DNA from: Diabrotica undecimpunctata
Taxonomy: Eukaryota > Arthropoda > Insecta > Coleoptera > Chrysomelidae
Length of the DNA: 64,000 nucleotides
NCBI RefSeq assembly: GCF_040954645.1
Contig: NC_092804.1
Coordinates: 39,089,753 to 39,153,752, forward strand
Reading direction: 5' to 3'
Part shown: piece after piece, positions 1-14,189 of the stretch
How positions within the stretch are numbered: position 1 is the first letter of the stretch
Layout: every line of letters starts with the position of its first letter
Notes under the pieces: generated by a model
Database searches by the model: none
What the model was told of the DNA's origin: nothing
Seen by the model: only the letters and a program-made list of their open reading frames with translations
Made by a program: the position numbers and the translations under genes

Positions 1-680
1 AAAGTTCTATCAAAGAAATATGGACCTACAATCTTTCCATCAACTATACCACACCAAACATTAAGACTCCATCTACCTTGAACCTGCACCTCATGTATCC
101 AGTGCGGATTTTCTTCAGCCCAATATTTCATATTATGCAGATTAACACCACCCGCACTATTATACGTAGCCTCGTCTGTTCACAAAATCTTTGATATGAT
201 ATGCGGTTGTTCTTCTAGCAGACCTAACATCCAATTGCAGTAATCCAGCCTTGCATCAAAATCTCTCTCATGTAAAGCTTGGTGGAGAAAAACATGATAA
301 GGATGCAGTCTAAAAAACAAAACAACAAATATTGGTGAAAAAGAAACCACTATATTTACTAAAACTAAAAAAATCTAAAGTTTAAAGGGAATTCCAAGTT
401 TCTGACCTAAACGTTTATATGTGGATTCTGTTGAATTAAAGCAAAAACATTGATTGAATTATCTTCGGTCATACCTCTACTACGTCGTTTAAAACAAGGA
501 CGATGAAAACTACCAGTTTCTCTTAATCTTATTGGCTTTCTTTCAAATACTTCTTTGCCATAATGTCTCCTGTCAGGATATCTTACAGAATATATACGTG
601 AGGCAATAGCGGCATTTTGGTGACATTCGAAATAAACTTCAATCATATCATACAATTCTGCATTTGATATACTCATCGCG
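1..680 (-). pseudogene. mariner-like transposase with DUF4817 N-terminus, decayed, cut by window edge
   Basis: The right part (676 down to 407) encodes an N-terminal helix-turn-helix region of the DUF4817 type, with the pattern N-A-A-I-A-S-R-I-Y ... RYPDRRHY ... R-L-R-E-T-G-S-F. The left part (about 310 down to 1), read on the minus strand, gives HPYHVFLHQALHERDF, TDEATY, WAEENPHW and LNVWCGIVDGKIVGPYFF. That is the first half of the DDE catalytic core, and TDEA carries the first aspartate. One in-frame TGA precedes TDEA, and the link between the two parts (310-405) is full of stops, so the copy is dead. The catalytic C-terminus lies beyond position 1. Members of this group cut and paste DNA at TA sites. 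Two related copies lie at 14190-15055 and 38390-39090. Confidence 0.8.
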
Positions 681-975
681 AATTATTAGTACTGATAATT
701 AATTAATAATATTACCAATATTAATATCTATTGAAAAAAATGAAATTTTCAATTCGAATTATAATATAACACTTCTTGTTTTGACTGCTGTCAATAAATA
801 AATAATATGAACTCTCCGTCAAATTCATTGTCGTAGCCTACTTAGTTTCGAAAAAACTATTTTAATCATATGAAATAACAATGGTCAAAATAGGTAACAA
901 CATTAACAAAAAGATTCTTCTGCTATAAAAAAATTTGAAAGTACCTACTGACTTATTTTTTAATTTAATTTATAA
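681..975. other. AT-rich spacer, no gene seen
   Basis: About 300 bases of AT-rich sequence between the 5' end of the DUF4817 transposase remnant and a MITE. No open frame, repeat or terminal inverted sequence belonging to the transposase could be found here. Confidence 0.4.
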
Positions 976-1621
976 TACAGGGTGAGTCAATACTATACTT
1001 ACTTATGCTTATGCGTTTTTATTCATATCTCGGGTTTGACAGAAGCTATTAACATGCGATTTGCGCCATTTTCTTACAAATTTAATCCAGTTCCATTATA
1101 ATTTACAATAAATAGGTGTTCCCATTAAACATTTTAAAGAAAAACAAATTTTAATTTTTTCTATTCGAAAGTATCCTCTACTTATGACAATTAAAACTAA
1201 ATGCAATTATTTTATAGTAGATGTAAATTAATTCATCCACACTCTTTCTAATGACACTAATTCCGTTAAAATCGGTTGATCTAAACCAAAGTTATAGGTA
1301 TTTATCTACAAATACTTTCCCACTCTCCCCCACCTTTTTATTTAAAAAAATAAAAAAAAGTACTTGAACAACTTTGTGCAGAATTTAGGCCTCTTTCTAG
1401 TTTACTTATTTAACACTTAGTATAATTGGGCGTATTTCTCGAAAAACTGGTTTTCAAAGTTTTCTTCACAGGTTATGCCCCGTAGGTTAACCTAGAAACT
1501 TGAAAGTTATTTCCAGCGATTTCTCTTGGCCACTTTTACTAAGGAATTTTTTCTCCTAAAGTTAAAACATGAATAGTTTCTGATATATAGCCAAGAGATC
1601 GGCTTATTGGACCACCCGGTA
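976..1621. mobile_element. MITE-like element with TACAGGGTG-type ends
   Basis: The left end reads TACAGGGTGAGTCAATA. The reverse complement of the right end reads TACCGGGTGGTCCAATA, an imperfect inverted match beginning at a TA. There is no coding sequence inside. Ends of the TACAGGGTG class recur at 13502, 15965 and 39278 in this window, always as inverted pairs, so this is probably a non-autonomous DNA transposon moved by a Tc1/mariner-type enzyme. The termini are imperfect, so the boundaries are approximate. Confidence 0.5.
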
Positions 1622-1689
1622 CATAAAAAACTGTGAATGGTAATTATATGAAATAGTTTACTCTGACAAACATGTTTTTTCTTGTCGAT

Positions 1690-2873
1690 TTATTATGACT
1701 TCTTGGGCAAATGTAGCAACGACGAATCATATTTGCCAACATATCGGGAGGGGTTGGAGGGGGTATAATGTCTTCAAGCCCAAGTATTTGACGCGCTCGA
1801 CGTCGAAGTTCCTTTGGTAAAAGGAATAGTTGACCTTTGTTCTATTTGGGGTTCCCATGTTCCCATGCAAATGTTTTAATAAAGTCAGATCTTTGTCTTT
1901 CTCTTCAAGGTGGGCCGCTTTATAAACACAGCAAGCATTTATCGCGGATATGTTTAATAGATTATAAAACACTACCATTGCCCATCGTTGGTTGTTGGTG
2001 CTACGTTGGAATTCACAAGTACATCTGATCTATAAGATCAATGCCTATTTTTGTTTTATTGTAGCACGTTAATATCTGTATTAATTTCTTATTTTCACTT
2101 TCTGGATCAATAAAATCGTCATTGTGTAATGAAGAAATTAATAATACAGCCTTATTTTTTTTGGACAGTATGAAACTATGCTGTAGTTTTCTTGAAAACC
2201 AAAAAGTGTAGATTCAGGTTCTCTTTTCGGGGTAAAATTTTTTTTGGAATTTTACGCTTGTTTTACGGAGGGTACTAACGTAGGTTAATTGTTTTTCTTC
2301 CAATAATTTTTTTACTAGTGGTATAGTTGAAAATCAATTATCTCCTGTTATGTTTCGGCTTGTTCCTTCTACAGGGTGCACTAATTTGAGAACAACATCT
2401 TATGGAGAGTTACTTACCTTGTAAGGTCCGTCAGGTTGAGTGCCCACGCGAAAGGTTCGAGATAAGCTGTTTTTACATCAACCAATCCAAACATCTTTAC
2501 TCCATACTTCGCTGGTTTATTAGAAATATACTCTCTGAAGAAACAGCGACCCCTAAAAGCCAATAATTGCTCATCTATAGTTAAGAATTCACTGGTTTGG
2601 AATAAAATTGGTTTGAAATTTATGAAGAAATATTTCAAAAACCTCTCTTATCGGTGCAAACTTATCAATTTGTCGTCTGTCGTTCCTTGTTTTGATATCA
2701 TCAAACCTTATACACCCTTTTAGAAATTTAAATCGACCCTCGCTCATAGATACATAGCATGCTTCTACACCACTGCCTTTTGAGTTATCCCATATTTTGT
2801 GAATATGTTGTCTAGAACTTCTCAATACCCTGATAAGAAATAGAATTCCTATAAATACCCTAACTTTAGTTTC

Positions 2874-2915
<42 letters not shown>

Positions 2916-3290
2916 CTCCCCCGAAAATTGTTCTTGATCTTTTCGATGTATATGTTCGTTGAATTCGTTATTATTTAAATAATAGTATCAGTTAGATATA
3001 GTTTTATACAGCCAATCTCCGACACTGCAATTCGGGCATTGCCTTTTGGCCCAGGAAGTAATTTTATTATGTGTGAATGAATACGAATATTTAGATAGTT
3101 TCTGCTTTTTTTATTTTGGTGATTTATCATTTCCCAGAAAAACATTAGCCAAAGATGTGTTAAAGTTTTCTTTCTTCATCTGAAGAACCTTCTTATTCGG
3201 AATCAGTTTGATGGTCACTGTTGACTACAACATCCTCTTCTGATCCATCTTCATCTTTTAGACAGACATTTTTCTATCTGCAATAAAATA
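1690..3290 (-). pseudogene. piggyBac-like transposase, decayed
   Basis: Fragments in order on the minus strand match a piggyBac DDE transposase. An acidic N-terminal stretch (3290-3180) is followed by FLGNDKSPK-like residues. At 2825-2589 come F-L-K-G-C-I-R-F-D-D, TRNDRRQIDKFAPIREVFE. At 2575-2440 come TIDEQLLAFRGRC, SKPAKYGVKMFGLVD. At 1978-1900 comes VVFYNLLNISAINA. Last is a Cys-rich tail (RRCYICPR, near 1725-1700). In the family the protein excises and reinserts DNA at TTAA. Fragments sit in different frames, and a (TA)n tract interrupts the coding region at 2877-2911. Terminal repeats were not recognised. Confidence 0.8.
2877..2911. repeat. (TA)n microsatellite
   Basis: About 35 bp of alternating TA within the decayed piggyBac-like gene. 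Confidence 0.95.
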
Positions 3291-3614
3291 CCCAAAATGA
3301 CAGCACCAATTAATAAAAAAAATGTAGAAGCTTTTTAACTCATTTAATATTACGATTTATTCTAAAATTAACTTACCTAATAAAACGTTACACTCAGCAG
3401 AAAACCAAATATAGGTAATAATAATTTGACAGATGTCTTACTTGGTCTCTGTCTTGTAGGCAAAAAAACAATGTTTTTGTATTGACAATTTTGAGAGTTC
3501 ATCCTGGGGTTTATACAGAGGTATTAAACCAATAGGACTTTTCATCAGCCGCCATGTTTTTCGTACAATTTTAATTAATGACTATTTAGATGTAATATAA
3601 TGTAATTACCATTT

Positions 3615-3692
3615 AGATGGGAATAAGCCACAATTAAGGGTTAAAGTTAGTTTATTGACGTTTCAATTTCCACTTCGGAAATTGTGCGAAGC
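3615..3692 (-). repeat. dispersed repeat with GGGAATAAGCCACAATT and a GAAACGTC stem
   Basis: The plus strand reads GGGAATAAGCCACAATTA, then TTTATTGACGTTTC, then AATTTCCACTTCGGAAATT, which is a near-perfect hairpin. A near copy lies at 37725-37810, and diverged relatives form the tandem units at 32698-33120. On the minus strand the hairpin is followed by GAAACGTC, the arrangement of a hammerhead ribozyme 3' core. It abuts the second piggyBac fragment but does not belong to it. Confidence 0.6.
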
Positions 3693-3709
3693 TTTGTATA
3701 TAAACGAGG

Positions 3710-4391
3710 AGAGACAAAACAATGAAAATCGGAGAACACGATTATTTCATGTCAAATGATATGTCTGTTTTTAAATCGAAAAATTGGGGGCGCAAATGCA
3801 TTCTAGTCGACAGTACTATGCATAATGTTTATCTCTGCGATACAAAACAAATGGTGAACAAGAAAGTATTAAGTGTCCAAAACAATAAGTGATTACAATC
3901 GCTATATGGTTGGAGTCGATTTATTCGATCAACGTTATGCTTCTTATTAAATTTCATGGAAATCCCGAAGATGATATTTAAAGATTATATACTATTTGAT
4001 TGATGCATCCATAGTAAATTCGTATGTAACGTATAAGACTATAATGAAAATGAGGTCGAATAAATCGAAACCAATCAGTCACATGTATATTAGAAGTGTA
4101 TTGGCCAACGAGCTCATATTAGATTTCCAGAACAGAACATGGCCAGGACCTAAGATAATAACAGGAAGAAATAAACTGAAGAAAATGGGAGCAACACATA
4201 AGGCTGTAAGCGTTGAAAACGCAGTAGGACTAAGCGATGTTGGTAATCACATACCAGAAAAAGGAAGACCAAGACGTTGTGCTCGCTGTTCAACGAGAGC
4301 TAAGCCAAAACGTTCAAGTATTAAATGCTTAGATTGCCAGGTTGCATTATATATTAAATATTTTTCATTATTTTATAATAAAAATGTTTAA
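3710..4391 (+). pseudogene. piggyBac-like transposase, C-terminal half
   Basis: Reading begins in the DDE core (HDYFMSNDMSVFKSKNWG, then ILVDSTMHN near 3750-3830). After a frameshift it continues as SDYNRYMVGVDLFDQRY (3890-3940), a hallmark piggyBac segment, then LIDASIVNSYVTYK. The last 131 codons (3996-4391) are open and end in a Cys-rich domain (RRCARCSTRAKPKRSSIKCLDCQ). This family binds DNA through such Cys-rich tails. There are stops near 3890 and 3950, and the N-terminal half is missing. It differs from the minus-strand piggyBac at 1690-3290, so these are two separate families. Confidence 0.8.
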
Positions 4392-5697
4392 ATAATGTGA
4401 TTTTTCTGTGGTTGATTATAAAACCACAACTACATGTATCAAATTCACCATACCTAATCACGCTGAGGTCGAAATTTCAACCACCCAAAAAAACCAACAA
4501 GGAGTGAAAATAAAATGGAAAGACGAATGAAAGTACAAACACTAAATATATCATTTGTTAATTATTATCTGCAGAGAATGTGTTTATATTATGAAAAAAT
4601 AATTCTGCCCAAGTCTGCCTATAAAAGAATAGTTTTTTTTAATAAAACCCAATATGTTTGTTGCCGCTGTAGAAAACGTGAATATCTTTATTCTAAAAAA
4701 CCAATTTGTACAGACTGGATATAACTGTGACATTAACTAAACGTTTGTTGTAAAACCAAAATAATAGTTTATTTTTCTTTCACATTCACTTTCATATTAT
4801 AATGCTGTCATTGTAACATCAAAAGATTGGTTTAATAATCTTGTAAGTTGAAAACTCTTGTTATAACACTTTTATTTAAATAAAAACAAAACACATGCAT
4901 TTTGTGAAAAGTATAATGCACTACCAGTTTTAAGCTCTAAATCTCCGTTTACTGTATCTATTTATCCTAGGAACAAGAGCTACACCGAATCCACAACAGC
5001 ACAACATCAAGCACACGCTGCGGAAACACATGTGGCCTTATTAGTTGGAGGAAGCCATTACAAAATCATTAGAAGAGAAAATAATGGCTCAAATATTATT
5101 ATTGGGACAAAGTTTACAGAAGTTGTGGAACTAATCCGACTGAGCAGAAAATTTCAATTACAAATACATTCTCGGAACCTACCGCTTTTATAAAGCCCAA
5201 TAGGGATCAGTTAAGGGCTGGAATTCTCTCGGTTATGATTTTATTGTAAAACGGTGTGGTTCTGTTGTACTGCTCCAATAGCATCAGTTAACTTAAGGAT
5301 TTTTAAACGCTTTTTATTATTTCATGTGTGTATATTTCAAGATAACGCCGTAGTCCTAATAAGCTTATGAGAGTTCTATAGATGTGTTTGTTTGATAATG
5401 GCATGGCACAAAATATATTTACCACAAGACAGAAATTATTTAACTGTTTTTAATTTTTAATAGATTTACATTGTACTATTATTTATATAACTATACCAGG
5501 TACATGGTAAATACCTAAGTGTATGGCTTATTTATGACACAAAAAACCGAATATTTAGTAATACCGAATATATTACAACAATTTTTATTTGCACATGTCC
5601 CTTACGGTAAGTTGTGACATTGATCAACATTTTAGAAAAATCTAACTGTTGTAAAAAACGTTAATAATGTTTTGGGTCTCTACGATGTCTTCTGCAC
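4392..5697. other. gene-poor stretch with one unassigned open frame
   Basis: No TE protein was recognised. One plus-strand frame stays open for about 108 codons (roughly 4866-5191), with the part from 4970 (after a splice-acceptor-like TTTATCCTAG) richer in GC than its surroundings. It contains HVALLVGGSHYKIIRRENN and GTKFTEVVELIRL. It has no start codon and I do not recognise it. The small frame at 4515-4724 looks non-coding. Confidence 0.3.
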
Positions 5698-5806
5698 TTA
5701 GGCGGTGTTAATACTCGGGCGATATCCGATAAGCGACATTTTATCGCCACGATATTTTGCTAGGAAGGTTTAAAAAAAACGGACGATAAATCGCCGCGAC
5801 AATTCA

Positions 5807-6126
5807 ATGATGGTAGAAGCACAATTCTCTTCAGTTACAATTATGAGCTCAAGTGAGGAAGACGTTGTAGTGGCTTATTGGTTTAGGAGTAGAATCAGAA
5901 GAAAAAGAAAATACTGGGTACATCCTTACAATCTTATCAACGCGTACCATAGCTCGGCTGTTATTTCCAGAGAGCTGTCTCAACACTAATCAAAGTTCAA
6001 AGAATTTTATTGAAACCTGAAAATTTTTATTTTCTAAAAAGCTTAGTGTCAAGAACCCTTGAAAAAAAGATACACATTTCAGGAAGGTTATTTCTCCAGA
6101 TGAAAAACTCCTGATTACCATAAGGT
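5807..6126 (+). pseudogene. Harbinger transposase, N-terminal exon
   Basis: The ATG-led frame carries SSSEEDVVVAYW and RRKRKYWVHPYN, the typical N-terminus of HARBI1-type nucleases. After a stop near 5989 and a frameshift it resumes as TNFRKVISPDEKLLITIR (about 6073-6125). The exon stops at ATAAG|GTAAGT, a good splice donor. In the family this protein is the DDE nuclease and needs a Myb/MADF-like partner to enter the nucleus and bind the ends. The catalytic exon follows at 8951. At least two lesions make it inactive. Confidence 0.75.
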
Positions 6127-6137
6127 AAGTAGATCTG
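6127..6137. repeat. LINE target-site duplication, left copy
   Basis: AAGTAGATCTG here is repeated exactly at 8048-8058, bracketing the LINE. It falls just inside the Harbinger intron, overlapping the donor GTAAGT. Confidence 0.85.
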
Positions 6138-8047
6138 TACACTCCACGTGGACTAAAATACAGGAGAGGAAGTGCTTAAAAGCCACAGGACTGAACAGTG
6201 AAAGTGATAAAGAGGCCTATAAAGCGCTGAACGGTCAAATAAAACGACTCTGCAAAAAGGACAAGAACACACACTTGAACAACATCTGCATGGAAATAGA
6301 AGGGCATAAAACCAAAACTAAGTCCAGAGACATGTTTAAAAAAATAAAGCAGATAACACGTTCCTTTACACCAAACTACCTTGCTATCAAAGATGATAAC
6401 GGAACTCTACTCACTTCTAAAAAAGATATTTTACACAGTTGGAAAGAATACTGTGGACGACTGATGATGGAGGAAAGCACAGGCGCCCCATCACAACAAG
6501 AAGATGCCAGTTTTGTGACGGAACCTGACGTACTCAAAAGTGAAGTTGAAGCAGCAATTATGAGGCAAAAAAGTCAGAAAGCTGCCGGTCCAGATAACAT
6601 ACCTATTGAAATGATTTGGGCCCTAGATGACGTTGGAGTGGATATAATACATCAAATTTGTCAAAGAGTGTGGGAGACAGGTAAATGGCCTGAGGATTGG
6701 ACACAATCACTATATATTCCCATACATAAAAAGGGAGCGAAAGATTTATGTAGCAACTATCGCACAATTGCTCTAATTGCGCATTGCAGTAAGATACTCT
6801 TACACATAATTCTCGAGAGGATAAAGCCCTTTTTACTACCTAACATTGCGGAGGAACAAGCAGGTTTCGTCCCAGGACGTGGTACTAGAGAACAAATTTT
6901 AAACGTACGGCAGATTGTAGAAAAATCCAGAGAATTTAACATCACAACATATTTGTGCTTCATAGATTATAGTAAAGCTTTCGATTTGGTCAACTGGAGT
7001 AAAATGTGGCAGGTTTTGTCTGAAATGAAAGTCCCCAATCATCTGATACTGCTAATTAAAAGCCTGTACAATAACAATTATGCCAGAGTTAGAATAAATG
7101 GGGAACTAACCGATAGTTTCAGGGTCACAAAGGGCGTGAGACAAGGCTGCATACTAAGCCCAATTCTATTTAACATCTATGATGAATGAATAATGCGGAA
7201 AGCTACTGAGGACTGGAACGGTGGCATCACCATTGGCGGGAAGAAGATTTGCAACTTGAGATATGTAGATGATACTACTATCCTCGCTAGTTCTGAAGCT
7301 GAATTGATTCACCTGCTACAACGGATAGAAGACGTAAGCTTAACGATGGGCCTTAAAATAAACAGAGATAAAACGAGAATCATGATAATTGACAGAGCTA
7401 ACAACAATCAAAATCATCTGGTCATGATAAACAATATTGCTGTTGTATCTGGGCTCATTAATAACCAACAAAGGAGGCTGTACTGAAGAAATAAAGCGGC
7501 GGTCAGCAATCGCAAAAAGCGCTATGGCAAAATTAACAAAAATTTGGAAAAGCCATGAAATAACTACCGATACAAAAATGAGACTAGTAAGAAGTCTAGT
7601 TTTTCCAGTTTTTACTTATGCATCGGAACGCTGGACCCTTACTGAGAAAGACAAAAAGAACATAGATGTATTTGAGATGTACTGCTGGAGACGAATGCTG
7701 AGAATACCATGGGTAGCCCGAAGAACAAATGAATCCATACTGGACCAGCTAAACATAAAGAAAATACTAAGAACACAAATATCAGAACAAATAATAAGCT
7801 ATTTTGGACATGTGCTTCGAAGAAATGGTCTTGAAAAACTTACCATCCAGGGAAAAGTAGAAGGCAAAAGAAATAGAGGTAGATCTCCCACACGATACAC
7901 GGACCATATTGTTGCTACCATTGGCGCTCCATTGTCAGAATGTGCTAGAATGGCAGAAGATAGAAAAACGTGGAGGAACATTGGGAAATTTAGCTAATAG
8001 CTTCATGATATCACGATACCTGCATCAGGTCAACGACTAAAAAGAAG
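6138..8047 (+). mobile_element. 5'-truncated LINE with 11-bp TSD and GAA-type tail
   Basis: The insertion is bounded by AAGTAGATCTG on both sides and ends in ACTAAAAAGAAG. The whole insert from its first bases is ORF2, so reverse transcription stopped inside the coding region. The same family appears at 20788-21890, which ends in (GAA)n and also has an 11-bp TSD. Confidence 0.85.
6139..7999 (+). pseudogene. LINE reverse transcriptase (ORF2 C-terminal part)
   Basis: The frame is readable from the insertion edge. RT blocks are KAAGPDNIPIEMIW, WPEDWTQSLYIPIHKKG, NYRTIALI, EEQAGFVPGRGTREQI, CFIDYSKAFD, GVRQGCILSPILFNIY and, after an in-frame TGA at 7187-7189, RYVDDTTILA, a YVDD variant of the YADD catalytic box. 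A deletion near 7440 shifts the frame. The C-terminal domain then runs to 7999 (GSLITNKGGCTEEIKRR ... YFGHVLRRNG ... GRSPTRYTDHI). The protein would copy its own RNA at a nicked genomic site. The N-terminal endonuclease is absent. The clade is not settled; CR1-like or RTE-like are both possible. Confidence 0.85.
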
Positions 8048-8058
8048 AAGTAGATCTG
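8048..8058. repeat. LINE target-site duplication, right copy
   Basis: Exact repeat of AAGTAGATCTG at 6127-6137. Confidence 0.85.
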
Positions 8059-8149
8059 AATATAATCAGAAATTTAAACAAATGTATACGTTTTATTTTC
8101 AATTTTTTTTATTATTGAAACAGTTTTATTTTTAGTTTTTTATAAATTG

Positions 8150-8924
8150 TACCAGTCAGTTCCACTTTCTTCTGGCATTTGGGAAATCGAATTGAATTCC
8201 AAAGTTGCTGCAATATTACTCATGTTAGATTGTGTTTGTTCGTTGTCATGATGGGATGACAAACTCCTTACAGATAGGCTAGAAGCAACTGAAATGCTGG
8301 ATTCTACATTCTCTCGTTCATCTTCCTCTAACAACTTGTATAACAGTGACATTATTTGTATTTTGAAAGTCCTTTTACGACGTAAACTAAGGTTTTTCAG
8401 ATCAGGTAAGAGAAAGAAGGAAATATTATTTACTATCTTAATCATTTTTATTAACAGATTTTCTCGTGTTTAACGATTCTATAAAAGCATCGTCGACTTG
8501 GTCTATTCCCTTTTGTTTTTTATATGTTTGATTTAAGTTTTTATGAGCAGTTTTTTGTATTAATTGCTCTGAAGAAGCTTTATCAGGTTTTTCCTCTTCA
8601 ATAATTGTTTCACTTTCATTATTTCGATTGGTATAGGACTCCTCTACTGCAGTATCTTGGACGTGAGCAAGATTTCCTGAGGTTTCTCCTCCTTTCAAAT
8701 ATGGTTGCAGAAAAGCTAAATGTTTGGCCAAATAATACCTTTTTCTTTGAATTTTGACTAGCGCCAGATTGTGGTGGTTTCAGTGAGCATACATATGCTG
8801 TTCTGATGTTTTTCCATCGCTCTCGACACTTTTTTTCTGAAACAAAATTTATTAAATCGCATTTTAAAATGATGTTTATTAAAACAAAAACACCCATATT
8901 AACATAACTATTTAAAACTTCCAA
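8150..8924 (-). pseudogene. MADF/BESS partner protein of the Harbinger element
   Basis: On the minus strand an exon begins after an acceptor-like TTTTGTTTCAG (about 8836). It gives CRERWKNIRTAYVCSLKPP and SGASQNSKKK, the second half of a MADF (Myb/SANT-like) domain. After a one-base shift it continues as LAKHLAFLQPYLKGG, and the C-terminal ILLPDLKNLSLRRKRTFK ... IMSLLYKLL is a BESS motif. Harbinger elements carry such a protein to deliver the nuclease to DNA. The first MADF helix should lie in an upstream exon and was not found. The gene lies antisense between the two transposase exons, inside what looks like their intron. Confidence 0.75.
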
Positions 8925-8950
8925 CTAATTTATTGTTTTTTTTATTTAAG

Positions 8951-9660
8951 TATCTAGCTACCGGAACCAGTTTTCCTTGCAATTTTACAAAGGTAAATCA
9001 ACCATCAGTTACCTGGTGTAACTACATGGTCCCACTTACAACCACAGTATATGGCTCAACCAACGGAAGAAACTTGGAAACAGATATCAAAACATTATTA
9101 TGAGTTATGGAATTTACCTAACTGCATTGGTTCTCTTAACGGAAAACATTTCCACATTTACTGTTCCCCTAATACAGGGTCGTCATATTAAATTATAAAG
9201 GGTTCTTTTTAATTATTCTGATGGCTTTATCTGACGCAGATGGAATGTTCACTGTAAAGATGTCGGGGACTATGGACGGAATAGTGATGGTGCTGTATTT
9301 CGCAAATCAACAATTGGCAAATTATTGCATAATAACAAATTGAACATACCAAAAGCAACTCCCTTGCCAGGCGAGGCTAATGACAATACTTTTCCATTCT
9401 ACTTTGTGGCAGATGAAGCATTTCCTCTCCAACATAATATAATGCAGCCCTTTCGAGAATTTTCTCATTTCGCGTCGTAATTTTCGACTTTCAAGAGGTA
9501 GAAAAGGTGTGAAAGGTGTAGTTTTGGAATACTACGTCAAAATTTCGTCTATTTGACCGACCAATTTATACTAACACAAGTAATGCTATGCAAACTATTA
9601 ACGCAGCATGCGTACTTCATAATTTTATACGCAGACTACAAAGTTTTTGAATTCATTAAA
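8951..9660 (+). pseudogene. Harbinger transposase, catalytic exon
   Basis: The exon starts after TTTTTATTTAAG with YLATGTSF, which continues the N-terminal exon's ...LLITIR. Further blocks are YMAQPTEETWKQISKHYYELW, NLPNCIGSLNGKHFHI (the usual D is replaced by N), YKGFFSIILMALSDADG, VGDYGRNSDGAVFRKS, LPLPGEAND-like residues, and FYFVADEAFPLQ, whose D-E belongs to the catalytic core. It ends in INAACVLHNFIRR. At least four frameshifts or stops lie within it, so no active enzyme is possible. The order matches the PIF/Harbinger DDE nuclease family. Confidence 0.75.
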
Positions 9661-10055
9661 ATTGCCTGGACTCCCACCTAACAGTTTATAGTTAAAACTA
9701 GGATCAGTTGTCATTATGCTGCATAACATTAATCAATCTCAATTATACAATAGAACGAGACTGACTGTGAAAAGTATCATACATAATATCATTGAGGCAT
9801 CGACTATTAAGGAAAAATACAGAGGATGTCTTGATCCCGCGTATAAAGATGATTTCAACGAACGTATCATTTGATATCAAAAGGTTTCCATTTTTCCGTT
9901 TTTTTTTTTTTGGCTTTTACAATGACAATAAACAAATCACAACGCCAACCGTTCAAAGTTTGCGGAATTAACTTAGGTACTCCACAACCTCAACAACAAA
10001 ATATTGACAATTTATTGAGGAACAAGTTTTAGGCTAGGAGTTATTACACTGACTA

Positions 10056-13499
<3,444 letters not shown>

Positions 13500-13739
13500 T
13501 ATACAGGGTGTCCAGAAAACCCTATTCACCTAGTCCGAATTTTTTTTAGGGATCCAGGGCTCTTTGAAAATGGCCCCTTGTAATTCGTTTTTGTTAAATA
13601 TCTCCAGAACACTTCTATTTAGAAAAACGAAAACTAGTACGATTATTTATCCTCCAGAGTGGAATCGATTTCATTAATTTCGAATTTCTAGTACCGATCA
13701 TAGGGGTCCGTTTTGGGTAGGTCAACGGTTATTTTATGG

Positions 13740-14050
13740 TATAACTTTTTTTCTTTACCTTTTAAGGATTCACGATACTAGAATATTAAACTTTTAGGTA
13801 TTTTAGTACTAAAAGGTACTGTTACTCCAAGTCGATAGAATACACTGTTGTCCACAAAAATCGATTTTTGTTTTTTTTTGTCATAAAAGTTATGTATAAC
13901 TTTTTTTCTTTACCTTTTAAGCATTCACGATACTAGAATATTAAACTTTTAGGTATTTTAGTACTAAAAGGTACTGTTACTCCAAGTCGATAGAATACAC
14001 TGTTTTCCACAAAAATCGATTTTTGTTTTTTTTTTGTCATAAAAGTTATG
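13740..14050. repeat. 155-bp tandem duplication inside the left inverted end
   Basis: Two copies (13740-13894 and 13895-14050) begin TATAACTTTTTTTCTTTACC and end TCATAAAAGTTATG, and differ at only a few bases. A single inverted, more diverged counterpart is at 18176-18260. The duplication is therefore younger than the element's ends. Confidence 0.85.
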
Positions 14051-14189
14051 TAAATTAATATTTTTTGCACTAGTTGGCCGTGGACCTGTCAACAGAAGTA
14101 TAATCTATGTTTTTCATTGTCAAATTGTGGGTTTACCTTTTAGTTTTTTACTTTGTGACGTTCAAATATAATAATTTCAATTCAAGGAA

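Larger units (their letters stand above)
5701..10055 (+). mobile_element. PIF/Harbinger DNA transposon, interrupted by a LINE
   Basis: The left end GGCGGTGTTAATACT begins directly after TTA, the usual 3-bp target of Harbinger elements. A degenerate inverted match, AGTTATTACACTGAC, lies at 10039-10053. Between them are transposase fragments on the plus strand (5807-6126 and 8951-9660) and the partner MADF/BESS protein on the minus strand (8150-8924). Without the 1.9-kb LINE at 6138-8047 the element would be about 2.4 kb. The right boundary is approximate because its terminal repeat is eroded (10 of 15 matches). Confidence 0.65.

Noticed and set aside
4970..5191. SH2-like domain in the open frame
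   Set aside because: A loose resemblance only; the key phosphotyrosine-binding arginine motif is absent.
9174..9184. TACAGGGTC as another MITE end
   Set aside because: It lies within conserved Harbinger coding sequence and has no inverted partner.
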